Part shown: positions 10,175 to 18,682 of the stretch, piece by piece | How the letters are laid out: every line of letters begins with the position of its first letter | Numbering within the stretch: the stretch's first letter is position 1 | Assembly: GCA_026120035.1 (NCBI GenBank) | Contig: JALRME010000090.1 | Location: 1-22,590, forward strand | Length of the DNA stretch: 22,590 bases | Source of the DNA: Coleophoma eucalyptorum | Lineage: Eukaryota; Ascomycota; Leotiomycetes; Helotiales; Dermateaceae | Direction: 5' to 3' | The notes under the pieces: generated by a model | Told to the model about the DNA's origin: nothing | The model's database searches: none | Seen by the model: the letters and a program-made list of their open reading frames with translations, nothing else | Position numbers and translations under genes: made by a program

Positions 10175-10497
10175 TGTACGACGATGAAGATGGATACAGA
10201 GAGATATGGAACGAAAATACCTTGAAATATGTCGGGGCTACGATCATTTTATGCTTTTCATCTTGATATCTTTACGAACTTGCTACGGTTTGGCGCAAGT
10301 TTCAGCGGTAGCTACAGCGGTTATCTGATTCGCTATAATGTAACGTGACTTTGAAATAAGCGCTGGGGAAAACTGCGGGACTAGTAAACTAGCTAGTTAG
10401 CGCCCGAGAAGCTCGGTCATATCATAGATTCGCGACACGTTCCTCTCCATACCTACATATTTTTATCGCGACCTTGCACTGTCTTTACCTCCTAGGA
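10175..10497. promoter_or_regulatory. Divergent promoter region between kinase and small basic protein
   Basis: 323 bp separate the kinase ATG (10174, minus) from the ATG at 10498 (plus). Both genes must be driven from here. I see no strong TATA box and no clear operator-like repeat. Confidence 0.45.
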
Positions 10498-11001
10498 ATG
10501 TCGCAAGTTTCAATGTCTCTTGTATCTACGCCCATTGAAGGGGCTTTTCCTGAGCCTGGGTTTGGATTTGAGATGGAACAGACCTTAGAAAGGATAGTGG
10601 AGGATAAGAAATCAAGAGAGAAGGCCCGATTTCACAAATACAAACCCTTTGGGATGAGCGAAGACGATGCTAGACAACAAACTCCCGACGTATTGCGCGC
10701 TGAATATTCTCAATTTCTACAGGAGGAAGTACAAGATGTACACACACCTACGCCTTCGCCCTCACCGGATCCCGAACCGAAGCGGCCTACTTTGTCTCGA
10801 GGAGCTCGTGCAAGGAGGAGGAAGGTGGAACAAAATACCACAGATGCAGAGCACAGAAAAGCAGCATTGAAGGTAAGAAAGCGCGGTTCGAAGGGCTTGA
10901 CACAGCCTGATCATGGGTTTCCATCAACTCATCATATGAAAACAAGACGCCATACTCGATACAATTTAAGGAAAAGCGTGCGAACACAGACAACGCGATA
11001 A
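10498..11001 (+). CDS. Small basic hypothetical protein (167 aa)
   Basis: The ORF from the ATG at 10498 is single-exon. The longer frame back to 10474 opens only with TTG, so 10498 is the preferred start. The N-terminal half is acidic to mixed, with an EMEQTLERIVEDKKSREKAR helix. A Pro/Ser/Thr linker follows (TPTPSPSPDPEPKRP). The C-terminal half is strongly basic (RGARARRRK, KVRKRGSKG) and ends with HTRYNLRK. Such basic runs and the YNLR-type tail suggest a nuclear or nucleic-acid-associated protein, but I recognise no family. It may be coregulated with the divergent kinase. Confidence 0.45.
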   Translation: MSQVSMSLVSTPIEGAFPEPGFGFEMEQTLERIVEDKKSREKARFHKYKPFGMSEDDARQQTPDVLRAEYSQFLQEEVQDVHTPTPSPSPDPEPKRPTLSRGARARRRKVEQNTTDAEHRKAALKVRKRGSKGLTQPDHGFPSTHHMKTRRHTRYNLRKSVRTQTTR

Positions 11002-11188
11002 AGAAATTCTGTTGTCGCTCTGTCCAACTCGCCTAGAACAAGAACCCACGGCCTTTCCCATCGATTTCCGAACCCCGCGACTCTGATGTTTGTAGCATAC
11101 GAATATTCGAGCACAAGTACGATCATACCAATGCTAGAATACTAGGGCGAGGATACTAGCAGTCCTTTTCTTTAGGACAGTCTTTCGT

Positions 11189-11575
11189 CTACATTACGGT
11201 CCTTGCGCGGACACTCTGGCAGGACACGCATCTCCTGCGATCCAATTTAGGACGAGTACAAGAGCCGGAGACGCAGGATGAGTGTCCCACTTGCAGTGCT
11301 AGGCCAGCCTGCTCTATGCAAAAGCCTCCGAAATTAGCAGGTGAATTATACATTAGTGGCTGGCATGGGTAGGTCATGAGACATTCAGGAAGTTCTTCTT
11401 TGCTTAGGAACATCCTGTTTTGATATCCTGTGTGGTCAATAGTCGTGGAAGAGCTTTCTCTACTCCAGTACTCTGGAATCATATGGTTGTTGGTCATGTC
11501 GTTGATTCTGTATTTCTTGCAGTTTACCATGCGAGTTCGCACGTATGTGATGACGACAGCCTGTGGCTCCTCCAT
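11189..11575 (-). CDS. Cys-rich hypothetical ORF (128 aa)
   Basis: A minus-strand ORF from the ATG at 11575 has ten cysteines, clustered at the C terminus (GHSSCVSGSCTR, then RRRCVSCQS). There is no signal peptide, so it is not an obvious secreted effector. The paired Cys could bind zinc. An overlapping minus-strand ORF (11524-11715) is in another frame, and I found no good splice join between them. Support rests on length and composition only; it may be spurious. Confidence 0.3.
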   Translation of the reverse strand: MEEPQAVVITYVRTRMVNCKKYRINDMTNNHMIPEYWSRESSSTTIDHTGYQNRMFLSKEELPECLMTYPCQPLMYNSPANFGGFCIEQAGLALQVGHSSCVSGSCTRPKLDRRRCVSCQSVRARTVM

Positions 11576-11821
11576 AGTTGGGAATTATAATAAATAATAA
11601 GGACAAAATCAAGACGTCGACGTCCAGCTCGCCTCAGTTCAACGATCCAGCTCTCGCTTATCTCGCCAATGACATAAGGGTTCTTAAGCGCCTGGATGTT
11701 TATCGATTTGGGCATTCAACATGGTGGGTAGGGTGAGGCTGAGCGTAGCCGCCGGGTGGAACATCTCGAAAGTTCAGTATGATCAACTCCTCTACGGCAC
11801 CTTGTGGTGGATATATACGTG

Positions 11822-11828
11822 CTATAAA
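11822..11828 (+). promoter_or_regulatory. TATA-like element before the NLR start
   Basis: CTATAAA lies about 31 bp before the ATG at 11859. The distance is short for a leader, so it would fit only a very short 5' UTR. It can also be read as argument that the in-frame ATG at 11721 is not the true start. Confidence 0.25.
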
Positions 11829-11858
11829 CTTTTCTTAACCACGGGAGCCGACAGAGCA

Positions 11859-14800
11859 ATGGCATGCACCAAAGATACAGTCAAACTCAGCGGCCTGAAC
11901 ATCTGGTCAAGCGAGGCTGCGACGGGCCCGGCGCCCGTTGTCGAGTGAGTTAAGCTGCCTCTGAAATCAAACTCCGCTAACCTCACTTAGCATCATCGCG
12001 GTCCAAGGGCTAGGCTCTCATCCATATTACACATGGGTGAAGAAGACACGACGTTCAACCCCTAACGATACGAAGTTCAAGGACAGGGTGAAATTTTGGG
12101 GAAGTAAGAAATTGCGAGGTGAAGGAGATCACGGAGAGAACAGTGTAGAAGAGTATATGTGGCTGCGAGAGTTGCTCGTACCTTTATTTAAGGGCGCACG
12201 GATCGCTAGCTACAGCTACAAATCAGATTGGAGAGATCGTGAGGTCAAGACCAGTCTGAGGAAGTGTGCTGAGCAGTTCTTGAATATTTTAAGCCAGCAT
12301 AGACAATATGCAAGCGTAGGTATTCGGCAGATAAATTGAGGCTTATCATGATTGCTGATTGGAATAAACAGGAACGTCAGAGACCACTTGTATTAATTGG
12401 ACATAGTCTTGGAGGTCTCGTCATCCAGCAGGTATGCTCTGGTTTAAGTATTAGTAGATATACATTACAACATCGCTAATTTGGTAGGCGCTTGTGATTG
12501 CCATTCACCAGCAAGCGTTCACCGACCTACGCCTTTCTATAGCAGGTGTTATCTTTCTCGGCGCCCCTTTTCAGGGTAGCAACCTAGCCAGTATCGGAAC
12601 GCGGCTGGCTCAGCTTACAGATCGTGACTCGACAATATTAAAGTTGTTAGAGAAGGATAATCAAATTCTCCACGCACTATCGAGGGATTTCTGGGGCAGT
12701 TATAACGATTGGGATCTTGTATGCTTTTATGAGAAGAGAGAGGTGGATTATGGAATTTTAAAAGCGAAGGTTTGTCAATAAACATCTCTGCGAGAAACTC
12801 GTTAATGTACTCTTTAGATTGTAACTTCGCAGTCAGCTAGCCTGCTTGGAAAGCGGATGTTATTCCTCGATACCGATCACTCTGGACTTAATAAGTTTAG
12901 TGGAGAAGATGACGAGAACTTTCTTCTAGTTCTGCCTGAAATTCGAAGAATGGTTGAAGGTGGACCCTCGATTGTAGCACACCGTCATTGTGTCAAAGGT
13001 ATGACTGAAATCTGGTAGTCTAGTAAATCGAGACGAAATCTAACCTGCCCAATCTAGATAGCAGCGTTACGAGCCATGGAAATATTCACTGGATGGTGCC
13101 CCGTCCTGTTAACGATCTGTTCACTGGACGTAGTAAAGTTCTACTTCGAATACAGAAGGCTATCCGTTATGATCAGAAATCACCCCCGAACAAGCAGAAG
13201 AGGTTCGTTATAACAGGGATGGGTGGGCAAGGCAAGAGTGAGATTTGTTTACAAGTTGCAAGTCAAATACGAGAAGAGTACGTTTTATATGCCTTCGATG
13301 TTGTCTATACTACTTACCTAAAATAATATAGGTTCTGGGGGATCTTCTGGGTCGACATCGGCCAGGCCTCTACTGCTAAGAGCGACTTCATCGCTATTGC
13401 AAAGCTGCTTGGGCGGCCAGCCGAGAGCGTTCCTGATGCTCTTCAGGTTCTCGCAAGTACGAAGCAAAGGTGGCTCCTTATCCTTGATAACGCCGATGAT
13501 CCGAACTTTGACTACCAAGTCTACTTTCCATCTGGAGCTCAAGGCACCGTTCTTATAACATCTCGCTTATCAGAATGCAAGCAATATAGCCCAGAACAAT
13601 TCGAAGCTCTCGCAGGCCTCGAAGACAAAGATTCTAAAGAGCTTCTACTTAAAGCAGCAAATATCCCCAGTGAATCATGGCCATCTCACACCGATCAAGC
13701 TAAGAAAGTTATCCAAATCCTAGGATCGCATACGCTAGCAATAATCCAAGCCGGAGCATATATTGCGAAAGGCCACTGCACACTCTACGAATATCCCCAG
13801 GTCTACCAACGGCAACGAAAACGGCTTTTAAAATTTCGGCCAGAGCAAGCGAATTCAAGGTATTGCGATGTATACGCAACCTTCGAAGCATCTGCCGAGG
13901 TGCTAGAGCAGTCTACAAGCGAAGCTGCAAAGGATGCTCTATCTTTACTTGCGACCTTATCAATGTTGGGTTCTAGCTTTCTTCCTCTTCAGATATTTCA
14001 GAGCGCCTGGGATGGCAGCAGAGAAGTCATTGGTACTAGCCATGAAGTAATAACTGATGCTATATCTCAAAGTCACGTTTCGCGATTACCGGGCTTTTTG
14101 ATAGTAGAGGGCGACAAATGGGATTCTTTTCGTCTTATTGAGGCTAGCTCTAAACTAGTCTCACTCTCCTTGTTCACGCGGCACGATATCGACGGATTAA
14201 TAGGAGTATCGATGCACCCATTGACCCATGCCTGGTCCAAAGACCGTCAAAACCCAGAGCAACAAGAGGTATCTTGGGTGGTTGCTGGGTGCGTTCTTGC
14301 ACTTTCTCGATCGAACTCTGTTATGTGGCAGACCCAAGAGAGACGCCTTTTACCGCATCTACAGTCTTATTTAGATACCAAGCTTAGGAAAGTATTTTTA
14401 ATTGGACCCGAAACTATAATCAGTCCAATTCTTCTTAGGTGTGGCTGGACGTTGTTAGACATGCGACAAGACTCGAGGCTTAGCCATCTCTTAGAAGACA
14501 TGTTTGCTGGACTCGGCAAAAAACCCGAATACCCGTCGAAAGAGTCCCTCTCGCTATATGATCTCCAGGCAAGGAGCTTATCGAATATTGGAAGGAATAA
14601 GGAGGCCGTCGCGCTGCTCGAGCAGGTCGTCCAGATCAAGGAGACGACGCTCGCCGCAGACCACCCTAGCCGGCTCGCGTCGCAGCACGCCCTCGCTCAA
14701 GCCTATGAGGCGAATGGGCAGGTCAAGGAAGCCGTCGCGCTGCTCGAGCAGGTCGTCCAGATCCACAAGACGACGCTCGCCGCAGACCACCCAGACTGGC

Positions 14801-15600
14801 TCGCGTCGCAGCACGCCCTCGCTGGAGCATATCAGGCGAATGGGCAGGTCAAGGAGGCCGTCGCGCTGCTCGAGCAGGTCGTCCAGATCCGCGAGACGAC
14901 GCTCGCCGCAGACCACCCTAGCCGGCTTACGTCGCAGCACGCCCTCGCTCAAGCCTATGAGGCGAATGGGCAGGTCAAGGAAGCCGTTGCGCTGCTCGAG
15001 CAGGTCGTCCAGATCCGCGAGACAACGCTCGCCGCAGACCACCCTAGCCGGCTCGCGTCGCAGCACGCCCTCGCTCAAGCCTATCAGGCGAATGGGCAGG
15101 TCAAGGAAGCCGTCGCGCTGCTCGAGCAGGTCGTCCAGATCCACAAGACGACGCTCGCCGCAGACCACCCTAGCCGGCTCACGTCGCAGCACGCCCTCGC
15201 TGGAGCGTATCAGGCGAATGGGCAGGTCAAGGAGGCCGTCGCGCTGCTCGAGCAGGTCGTCCAGATCGACAAGACGACGCTCGCCGCAGACCACCCTAGC
15301 CGGCTCACGTCGCAGCACGCCCTCGCTGGAGCGTATGAGGCGAATGGGCAGGTCAAGGAGGCCGTCGCGCTGCTCGAGCAGGTCGTCCAGATCCGCGAGA
15401 CAACGCTCGCCGCAGACCACCCAGACCGGCTCGCGTCGCAGCACAACCTCGCTGGAGCGTATAAGGCGAATGGGCAGGTCAAGGAGGCCGTCGCGCTGCT
15501 CGAGCAGGTCGTCCAGATCCACAAGACGACGCTCGCCGCAGACCACCCTAGCCGGCTCGCGTCACAGCACGCCCTAGCTTACTTTTTACAACAGATCTAA
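11859..15600 (+). CDS. NLR-type receptor: lipase-like alpha/beta hydrolase, NB-ARC and TPR array, seven exons
   Basis: Exons are 11859-11944, 11991-12315, 12372-12431, 12488-12769, 12818-12998, 13058-13277 and 13332-15600; the introns are 46-59 bp and the frame is intact (1140 aa). The N-terminal effector domain begins DIIAVQGLGSHP. It carries the nucleophile elbow GHSLGG (S149) and a probable catalytic His in TDHSGLNKF (H272), as in SERAC1/DUF676-like lipases. NB-ARC follows: P-loop GMGGQGKS (365-372), Walker B LLILDNAD (433-440), GTVLITSR (456-463), and MHP (679-681) where MHD is usual. Residues 809-1140 are eight TPR units of 42 residues. By family knowledge, ligand binding to the TPRs would drive ATP-dependent oligomerisation and switch on the hydrolase in incompatibility or defence. 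An in-frame ATG at 11721 would add 46 residues with a Trp/Tyr-rich stretch; I prefer 11859. The array ends abruptly after HALAYFLQQI. Confidence 0.93.
14602..15600 (+). repeat. Eight tandem 126-bp TPR-coding repeats
   Basis: Units start at 14602, 14728, 14854, 14980, 15106, 15232, 15358 and 15484; the last is cut short at the stop codon. Each encodes EAVALLEQVVQI-xx-TTLAADHP-xx-L-x-SQH and then LA-x-AY-x-ANGQVK. Units are nearly identical at DNA level and differ mainly at a few fixed codons (KE/HK/RE/DK after QI; SR/DW/DR after HP; A or T before SQH; Q or G and E/Q/K around AY). The array is much more GC-rich than its surroundings. Because 126 is a multiple of three, other frames stay open across it. 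Confidence 0.97.
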
Positions 15601-16584
15601 TTTGAAATCTTATCAATAGTAAACTTACCTACTTAATAAAGACTTCTATAGGTTTTGATACTTATTCCTCTATATTTTATATTATTTTAACAACTCTGAT
15701 AGAGAGGGGCTTGGGGGAGTTGAAACTTATATATAAACCAAGCGATTTCTAGAATATTTTAGAAGCTTCGCTTTCACACTTCTTGCTATCGTTCCGGCAC
15801 GTGATAATGTCGAGTTTGCAACTATATATAAGTTATGTATAGTCAAGACTTTCTGTACCTCCACTAGGCTCTCTCCAATCCACCACTCTAACTTTTCAGC
15901 ACCTCCACTTCGTCAGCAACTTCATTCTTTCAGTACATGCGATTTGTTAGCACTTGCACTTTGTCACCCTCCGACGTCTCAGTATCTCTATCTTTAGTTT
16001 TCAGTACCTCCGATCTGTCTTCTACTTTGTCAGTCTCTCACTTTGTCTCCACAACCTTGTCACCATCTGTCATGCTCCTCGTTTTAAGTTTCTCTTGATG
16101 CTATGCTGAAATTTGATGTATATGGTATTAAAGACTGTACTTTATTCTATCTACGAAATAAATGTAAATAGTGACCATTGAATAATCTAGGCATTCTCTG
16201 GGCTATAAACTTGCCACATCGATTTGGGTCATCGCAACCTACTTTACAATATAGTTATAAATGGCATCTTCATTTCGCGTTACTGGGCAATGCAATAGAC
16301 AGAACGGCTAAGGATATGCTAGGCCTAGTCAAAATTGCCACTTTTGAAAAATACCACAGATGCAGATAGTATGAGTCCTGATCTATCAGTACGTGGCCTC
16401 TCTAATGATAAAGTAAGATATCTCTCACTTGGCTATCTGGCTATAGGTGCTGGGTCACTTCGTAACTTTACCTTTAATTGGATTCTTGGTGCGTAAGTAG
16501 GTGCATTGGGACTGCCAAATCTGGTTTTATCATGGTGGTAGACTAAATTGACTGTACTAATTGAGATAACAGCCAGCAAGATCT
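15601..16584. other. AT-rich intergenic region with decayed minisatellite
   Basis: No gene is supported in these 984 bp. The stretch right after the NLR stop is very AT-rich. A pyrimidine-rich tandem repeat lies at 15897-16060. A 63-aa plus-strand ORF at 16178-16369 has no motif. Confidence 0.45.
15897..16060 (+). repeat. Degenerate 17-bp pyrimidine-rich tandem repeat
   Basis: Four successive 17-bp units lie at 15897-15913, 15914-15930, 15931-15947 and 15948-15964. They follow the pattern YAGYAC-TYC-TTYGT, most ending in TTTGT or TTCGT. Further units of 12-21 bp with the same CAGTACCTCC / CTTTGTCA words continue to about 16060. The period is not a multiple of three and no frame stays open, so this is a minisatellite-like array, not a coding repeat. 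Confidence 0.6.
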
Positions 16585-17443
16585 CTACTCCCTTCTGATC
16601 CGTTTTCCACTCTCGTCTCCATCGAGTTCGGCTCTATTCTCACTGTCTGCTTTGAAGGTTGCTCTAGAGGTTGCTCTAGAAGTTACGCTGGAGGTAGGAC
16701 TCCTGCCCCTCTTCTTGCCCGAGCTTCCCACACCTCGTTCAGTGTCTTTATCGCGCATGGCATCAAGCGCCTCCTCAAGCTTTTTATTATCGAACCTTAG
16801 CATCTGATTAGAATACTCAAGTCGAACTGCTACTGCTTCTTTATTTCCGCATTCCTCTATACCGAGTAAGCAAGGGACAATGTAAATAGGGGACGGACTT
16901 ACTCTTTAGCTCCTCGATCTCTTGTAGTAGCCGCTCGACATGTTGGACTGTACCCAAATAAATTGTGTGCAAGCCTCTCAGCGCCATGATCTCCCCTTGA
17001 ACGTTGTAAGTGGCCGTAAAACAACCAAGGGCATAAGGCCTACCTTTCATCCCTTCCTGGTCTGTTTCTTGCTGCTTCATGTGTTCTGTGGACAATGTAA
17101 GCACAATACCTAAGCACAGGTTTTGAGAGCCATTAGCGTTGAAGGCCTATTTACCCATGATACCATCCACCATAAGGATTAGAAAACCAAGGCTCTCACT
17201 ACTTAGAGTCAGGGTGTTAATCTCTAGCATTCCCAAAAGCATCGCTCTTAATGCTGAATCTGTCAGTCATTGTAGGTGGAATTCAGATATGTATAGACCT
17301 TGTAGTTGCCTAACATGTACGCTCTGGGCAAGGTAAGATACAGAATTCTAATTATATGTCAACTCAGATAGGCTAATATTACCTATATAATAACATACCA
17401 GCTCAGTGTAAAGGTCGAATTCCCCAGTAAGAAGTGAGGCCAT
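16585..17443 (-). pseudogene. Five-exon coiled-coil protein gene with in-frame TGA
   Basis: Exons on the minus strand are 17443-17399 (starts MASLLTGEF), 17323-17155, 17109-17044, 16995-16903 and 16856-16585. The introns are 75, 45, 48 and 46 bp, each with GT...AG ends and matching phase, totalling 215 codons. The product is Leu-rich helical in exon 2, then a coiled coil (VERLLQEIEELK joined to KECGNKEAVAV, then KKLEEALDAMRDKD). It ends in a Ser/Arg-rich basic tail (GKKRGRSP) resembling a nuclear targeting region. I do not recognise the family. Codon 34 (17269-17267) is TGA, between HLQ and LTDSALRAM, in an otherwise continuous frame. It may be a nonsense change such as CGA to TGA. Alternatively, a weak 39-bp intron (GTCTAT...TGACAG) could remove it. 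Intron 3 is a multiple of three and may be retained. Confidence 0.6.
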
Positions 17444-17515
17444 AATGCTGATGGGCTTTCAGTTGCGTGGATCGAGAGGATTTTTGATGGTGGGGAAGGG
17501 AGATGAAGAAGTAAG

Positions 17516-17545
17516 AGATGATTAAAGAAGAGATGATTAAAGAAG
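17516..17545. repeat. Perfect 15-bp tandem duplication
   Basis: AGATGATTAAAGAAG occurs twice without a spacer, at 17516-17530 and 17531-17545. It lies in the presumed 5' flank of the minus-strand coiled-coil gene. No function is apparent. Confidence 0.8.
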
Positions 17546-18216
17546 AGCTGCTTGGAAAGTTGCTGCTTCTTATACGACTGTACATTGTCCAAGAGGCATC
17601 TACTTTGCCTCGAGGTCTCGAAGATTCCCCCCTGAATGTTTTCCCTTTCTCCACCACTTCTTCATTATGCAAAGACAGGCTTGGATCAGCTGAAGTCCTC
17701 AAGATTCCTTTACTTTCACCTAATTATAGTGCTACAGACCCACAACCATCAGGGGCCATCTGCAGCATATGGGGGGCGGGGGGAGAGAACGTCTTCAGCC
17801 AGCCACTTTGACTGTGAGACATCGAATCGTAACCTTCCAATTAAGGATTTAAGAGTCTGCGCAATGATTGAGGTTTAGCACCTTATGCAAAAGAAGCAAA
17901 GTGGTAAGTTATCGTTGTAGGAGGAAGCTCAAGCATTCCATCAAGGGATCAACATCTTCCTCCCTAACCCCAAACCCATGTTCGCCAAAGTCACCCCTGG
18001 CCTAACCTTATGGCCAGCCTAAGTACAACTGGCAATTGTGGTAGCCGTAACTCTGTCATTCAGTAGGGAAGGCAGTCCAGTGGCTGAATCGTAAACTCCT
18101 CATGACCAAAATTTGCTGTGATCTTGTTCAAATGCTCTATCTACTAGGAAGAGATATGTATAGATAGCAAGGAGTGTTACCCATCACCCTATCCATTATT
18201 GTTGAACCATTATGGG

Positions 18217-18297
18217 GTCAAATTGATTTAACCACCATATAAAATTCGCCCCACTTTATAGGCGAGATAGTCAAATTGATTTAGTCAAATTGATTTA
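18217..18297. repeat. Three copies of a 14-bp direct repeat
   Basis: GTCAAATTGATTTA is found at 18217-18230, 18270-18283 and 18284-18297, the last two in perfect tandem. It is followed directly by TTAGGGTTA at 18298-18306. It could be a binding-site cluster or a scar at the left edge of the helicase block. Confidence 0.75.
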
Positions 18298-18337
18298 TTA
18301 GGGTTATAGCTTAACAGGCCCGAGAGAAGCCCAAATT

Positions 18338-18345
18338 TGACGTCA
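18338..18345. promoter_or_regulatory. Perfect CRE/ATF-type site (TGACGTCA)
   Basis: TGACGTCA sits inside the 10-bp palindrome TTGACGTCAA, 338 bp before the helicase ATG. This octamer is the classic site for ATF/CREB-family bZIP factors, which in fungi act in stress responses. Whether it is used here is unknown. Confidence 0.4.
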
Positions 18346-18483
18346 AGATAAGTAAGTGTTCAGCGACAAACCCCCAACTAATTATAAGACCAGAAACCCA
18401 ATATTCATTAGTTATTTCGGTTTTTGTATCGTCGTCGAAGTTTTGATGAGGTAAATAGGAGTGCACAGACCAGGTAAGCCAAA

Positions 18484-18495
18484 TTCGACGTCGAA
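18484..18495. promoter_or_regulatory. 12-bp perfect palindrome TTCGACGTCGAA
   Basis: This is a perfect inverted repeat centred on GACGTC, 188 bp before the helicase ATG. Its flanks (CCAAATTYGACGTCRAAG-like) match those of the TGACGTCA site at 18338, so the two look like copies of one motif, with one diverged by a CpG/TpG change. Confidence 0.4.
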
Positions 18496-18619
18496 GCATA
18501 AGGTAAGCATAAAAGTATAAGGGTATGTATAAAGGCGGGCGGGTTATGAACCCAGGAAAAAGCAAGGGAAGCACCGGGATTTAGAACGTGTCACGTAGAA
18601 AGACGCGTGAAGAGGTTCA

Positions 18620-18627
18620 TATATAAG
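18620..18627 (+). promoter_or_regulatory. TATA box of the telomere-linked helicase
   Basis: TATATAAG ends 56 bp before the ATG at 18683, a good distance for a core promoter with a short leader. It is the best TATA candidate in the 300 bp upstream. Confidence 0.5.
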
Positions 18628-18682
18628 GTAAAGAGTAAATAGTTAGAGGGTAATCAATTAAGCAACCCCATTCAAATCCAAA

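Larger units (their letters stand above)
17444..18682. other. Long intergenic region upstream of the telomere-linked helicase
   Basis: I see no supported gene in these 1239 bp. ORFs at 17518-17811 (plus), 17403-17702 (minus) and 18311-18574 (minus) lack motifs. The stretch contains a 15-bp tandem repeat, a triple 14-bp repeat, two GACGTC palindromes and a TATA box, each listed separately. It must hold the promoters of the divergent coiled-coil gene and the helicase. Confidence 0.5.

Noticed and set aside
11524..11715. 63-aa minus-strand ORF starting 5 bp from the plus-strand ATG at 11721
   Set aside because: It has no motif and no workable splice to the ORF at 11189-11575, and the back-to-back starts are implausible.
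11721..11858. Upstream in-frame ATG as the NLR start
   Set aside because: The 46 added residues look unlike protein of this family. The ATG at 11859 leaves a short leader before the hydrolase domain. It remains possible.
14504..15577. Long second plus-strand ORF (357 aa) and minus-strand ORFs (322 and 104 aa) over the TPR array
   Set aside because: They are by-products of a 126-bp repeat: with a period divisible by three and high GC, other frames stay open. Their proteins are simple Arg/Ser or Leu/Asp-rich repeats, while the NLR frame has true TPR sequence.
17518..17811. 97-aa plus-strand ORF
   Set aside because: It starts in a 15-bp tandem repeat and has no recognisable domain.
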